DNA of 64,000 nt. Source: Sphingobacterium sp. UBA4616 (GTDB taxonomy: Bacteria; Bacteroidota; Bacteroidia; Sphingobacteriales; Sphingobacteriaceae). The translations under genes and the position numbers were made by a program. Below are positions 61,613 to 64,000 of the stretch, piece by piece (within the stretch, counting starts at the first letter, position 1; each line of letters opens with the position of its first letter). The stretch spans positions 1 to 64,000 of the forward strand of contig DGIS01000021.1 in the NCBI GenBank assembly GCA_002386525.1, in the 5' to 3' direction. The notes under the pieces are model-generated. The model was not told where the DNA came from and ran no database searches. It was given only the letters and a program-made list of their open reading frames with translations.

Positions 61613-64000
61613 TTAATTTACCCGAACTGGGTCTGCTGGCTTCTGAAGATTTTTGTATGGATAAGTTTTCATTTCATCCAACAGTATTTTCACTGTTTTC
61701 TCCAGTTGAGGATCACGACCTTCCAAAAGATCTTTCGGCAATTGTTCGATAAAAACATCCGGAGCAACGCCTTCATTTTCGATGATCCAATTTCCTTTGA
61801 GGTCATACACACCGAAGTTTGGAGATGTTATCCGCCCTCCATCCAGCAATGGAGGATAACCACTGATACCCACTAAGATTCCCATTGTGGTGCGCCCCAC
61901 CAATTTGCCCAAGCCTTTAAAACGGAACATGTAAGGCATCATATCACCGCCAGAACCGGCATTTTCATTGATGATCATGGCTTTCGGTCCATAAATACCG
62001 TTACCGGGTGTCGCGAATCCTTTTCCATCACGAATACCCCAGCCGGCAATTAACTCGCGGGACAAGAGGTCGATCACATAATCAGCAACCCATCCACCAC
62101 CATTGTTCCTTTCGTCCATCAGAAGAGCCTTTTTATCCATCTGAGCGAAGTAATAACGATTGAAATAAGTATACCCCTCAGGACCGGTGTTCGGCATGTA
62201 CACGTAAGCTATTTGGCCATTACTCAAATCATTCACTCTTTTACGGTTTCGCTCTACCCATTCCATGCTACGCAAGTTCATTTCATCACCAAAAGAAATC
62301 GGTTTAACGATGACTTCACGTGCGCCAACCAATGAAGGTTTTGAATTGATCTTGAGCATCACTTGCTTCCCGACAGTATTGTCAAATAGGCTATAGATAT
62401 CTTTATCTTCAGTTAATTCTGTACCATTCACAGCAACAATATAATCTCCTTCCTTGATGTTCAATCCAGGTTCAGCCAATGGTGCTTTGAAAGACGGATT
62501 CCATTCTAGACGCGTAAATAATTTAGCGATCTGATAGTATCCATTCTTTAGCGTATAATCAGCTCCAAGAACACCAACAGAAACTGAAGGTGTAGAAGGC
62601 TGATCTCCGGGATAAATATAATTATGTCCTACGACCATTTCTCCCATCATTTCATTCAATAAATAACCGAGATCAGAACGATGGTTGACAAATGGTAGAA
62701 ATTTTTCATATTTAGCTTTCATTGCTTTCCAGTCGGCGCCATGCATATTTTCCACGTAAAAATAATCCTTTTGCATTGACCAAACTTCATTGAACACTTG
62801 CTTCCATTCCGCTGCAGGATCCACCAGTTGCTGGATTCCAGCTAATTTAATTTCTCCAGCAGTAGGTGAGGCAACTTTTTGTCCAGCATTTACGATATTA
62901 AATCCATTTCCCGTTTGGAACAACATTTTCTTACCATCAGCACTAATAACATAACTACGTGCATTTTCCACTAAGGTTTTGTTTTCAAGTTCCTTAAAAT
63001 CATAGGCACCAATCGTTCCACCGCGTTGATAGGTCAATTGATTAGGTACTAAACCATTCAAGTTCCAATAAGGTCCTGCTGGTAGAGGAAGCGCAACAAT
63101 TCTATTTTCTATACGATCGAAATCAACCTGAATAGATTTGTCGATTGGCTTGCTTGTCATTGCGGCTTCCTTTTTATCTTTTTTAGGAGATTTCTTATCG
63201 TTCTCTTTTAAGCGCTCCTTTTTATTAGTTTCTCCTTCTTCCTTTTTATCTGCGTTTTCTTCACGGATTTGCTCCTCATCACTATCATTTTTAAAGAAAG
63301 ATGGCGTTTTGCTCGAAAGAATAAAAGCATAAACTGCATAGTCTACATTTCGCTGTACAGCGGACATATGTAAACCAGAATTCGTTAAACCTGTATTGGT
63401 ACTTGCCGTAAAAAATAAATATTTACCGTCTTGAGAGAATGCCGTACTACGAGCAGAGCTCATACCATCGGTGATCTGCTGGGTTTTCTTTGTGTCCAAA
63501 TTGTACATGAATACAGCAGGTACGCCATTTTCCAGCGTACGAATAAAGGATATCCATTTAGAATCTGGAGACCAGCTTGGCTGGAAATGATTGGATACCC
63601 GCCCTGTTTGGCCACTTAATTTATCATCAGCAACTTTGACAACTGCTTTAGAAGCGATATCAATATAATACAGATTGAGATGCGAATCATTGTAAAATAA
63701 TTTCTTTGAATCGGGCGACCAAGTCGGCTCAAAATAGAAATTAGTTTCACCCAAATTAAAATATAATGGTTTATCTTTTCCGAACTGATCTGTCAGCACC
63801 AACTGATAAGATCCATTTTTGTCTGAAATATAAGATACCCATTTACCGTTTGGAGACCAATCTGGAAAACGCTCATGAGAACCCGGTGAATTTGATAGAT
63901 TTCTAGCCTCGCCCTTTTCTTTAGGCACTGTAAATATTTCTCCTCTCGCCTCAAATAGTGCGCGCTGACCGGTTGGTGATAGTGTAGCATAGCGTATATC
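61613..64000 (-). CDS. Tricorn-like S41 protease, N-terminus outside the window
   Basis: Reading frame stays open to the last base of the window, so the gene is cut at its 5' end. Visible are 795 residues: TolB/WD40 propeller turns (SPDSKKLFYND, SPDSKWISFIRT), a Lys/Glu-rich loop, a PDZ domain (EGDYIVAVNGTEL), and the S41 core with ALLMDERNNGGG and the nucleophile Ser in NENAGSGGD. A GTG at 63928 is internal, not the start. Paralogue of the gene at 35.3 kb. Confidence 0.92.
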   Translation of the reverse strand, partial: DIRYATLSPTGQRALFEARGEIFTVPKEKGEARNLSNSPGSHERFPDWSPNGKWVSYISDKNGSYQLVLTDQFGKDKPLYFNLGETNFYFEPTWSPDSKKLFYNDSHLNLYYIDIASKAVVKVADDKLSGQTGRVSNHFQPSWSPDSKWISFIRTLENGVPAVFMYNLDTKKTQQITDGMSSARSTAFSQDGKYLFFTASTNTGLTNSGLHMSAVQRNVDYAVYAFILSSKTPSFFKNDSDEEQIREENADKKEEGETNKKERLKENDKKSPKKDKKEAAMTSKPIDKSIQVDFDRIENRIVALPLPAGPYWNLNGLVPNQLTYQRGGTIGAYDFKELENKTLVENARSYVISADGKKMLFQTGNGFNIVNAGQKVASPTAGEIKLAGIQQLVDPAAEWKQVFNEVWSMQKDYFYVENMHGADWKAMKAKYEKFLPFVNHRSDLGYLLNEMMGEMVVGHNYIYPGDQPSTPSVSVGVLGADYTLKNGYYQIAKLFTRLEWNPSFKAPLAEPGLNIKEGDYIVAVNGTELTEDKDIYSLFDNTVGKQVMLKINSKPSLVGAREVIVKPISFGDEMNLRSMEWVERNRKRVNDLSNGQIAYVYMPNTGPEGYTYFNRYYFAQMDKKALLMDERNNGGGWVADYVIDLLSRELIAGWGIRDGKGFATPGNGIYGPKAMIINENAGSGGDMMPYMFRFKGLGKLVGRTTMGILVGISGYPPLLDGGRITSPNFGVYDLKGNWIIENEGVAPDVFIEQLPKDLLEGRDPQLEKTVKILLDEMKTYPYKNLQKPADPVRVN

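Noticed and set aside
1..64000. CRISPR array, prophage or complete insertion sequence
   Set aside because: No regularly spaced repeats, no phage structural genes and no intact transposase were found on either strand.

Overview
The window looks like a chromosomal segment of a Bacteroidota bacterium, most likely Sphingobacteriaceae (Sphingobacterium or a close relative). This rests on protein families typical of the phylum: a CarboxypepD_reg/TonB receptor, tricorn-like S41 proteases, DUF3078, DUF6263 and DUF6952-like proteins, futalosine hydrolase, a 7TM-DISM kinase, and a 29-residue basic protein near HU. It also rests on -7 elements of the form TAnnTTTG and on moderately AT-rich DNA. The assignment is by recollection of families; no database search was run. 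There is no CRISPR array, phage or intact insertion sequence. The content is mostly core metabolism and signalling.

Layout. 1-778: no intact gene; a GC-rich scar with two diverged direct repeats, then an AT-rich inverted repeat of a TTAGG-rich type that recurs at 54.2 kb. 0.78-7.8 kb: an HD-domain/PycTM membrane protein, polyphosphate kinase, a beta-propeller lipoprotein and an outer-membrane barrel with a kinase-like front domain. 7.8-17 kb: a transposase relic, a TRIC channel, peptide deformylase, a GNAT-like protein, an oxidoreductase-miaA pair, RNase G, a tiny basic protein, a TPR protein, HU, and an AONS-like PLP enzyme. 17.4-22.2 kb: TonB receptor, secreted TPR protein, LytS-type kinase and LytTR regulator. 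22.3-28.0 kb: two tandem secreted paralogues, an SH3 lipoprotein, a CPBP protease, a membrane LytTR protein and an amidohydrolase.

28.2-33.7 kb is the most intriguing part: a GNAT-like acyltransferase, a methyltransferase, a 7TM-DISM sensor kinase, a receiver-kinase hybrid and a stand-alone receiver. The enzymes and sensor are almost back to back, as expected if the enzymes make a small molecule that the kinase senses. 33.9-41.1 kb: three tRNA genes (Lys-CTT, Arg-CCT, Tyr-GTA), each with a promoter spaced TTG-N20-TAnnTTTG, plus a carboxypeptidase-regulatory-like protein, a tricorn-like protease, an MFS transporter and a PAP2 phosphatase. 41.4-42.7 kb: peroxiredoxin, thioredoxin and a small overlapping gene. 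43.3-47.8 kb: PIG-L deacetylase, two tiny membrane proteins and a sodium:solute symporter. 47.8-54 kb: amidase, DUF3078, a regulatory-like protein, two glucosaminidases, an O-methyltransferase, GTP cyclohydrolase I and a PTPS-family enzyme. 54.5-64 kb: futalosine hydrolase, pyruvate dehydrogenase E1 beta, DUF6263, GcvH, AnmK, DUF2461, CdsA, DUF2007, a CPBP protease, and a second tricorn-like protease cut by the window end.

Working links: folE and the PTPS gene form a pterin pair. Amidase, the two glucosaminidases and AnmK concern peptidoglycan turnover and recycling. Peroxiredoxin, thioredoxin and their small partner form a redox unit. The 17.4-22.2 kb genes look like a receptor with its own two-component control.
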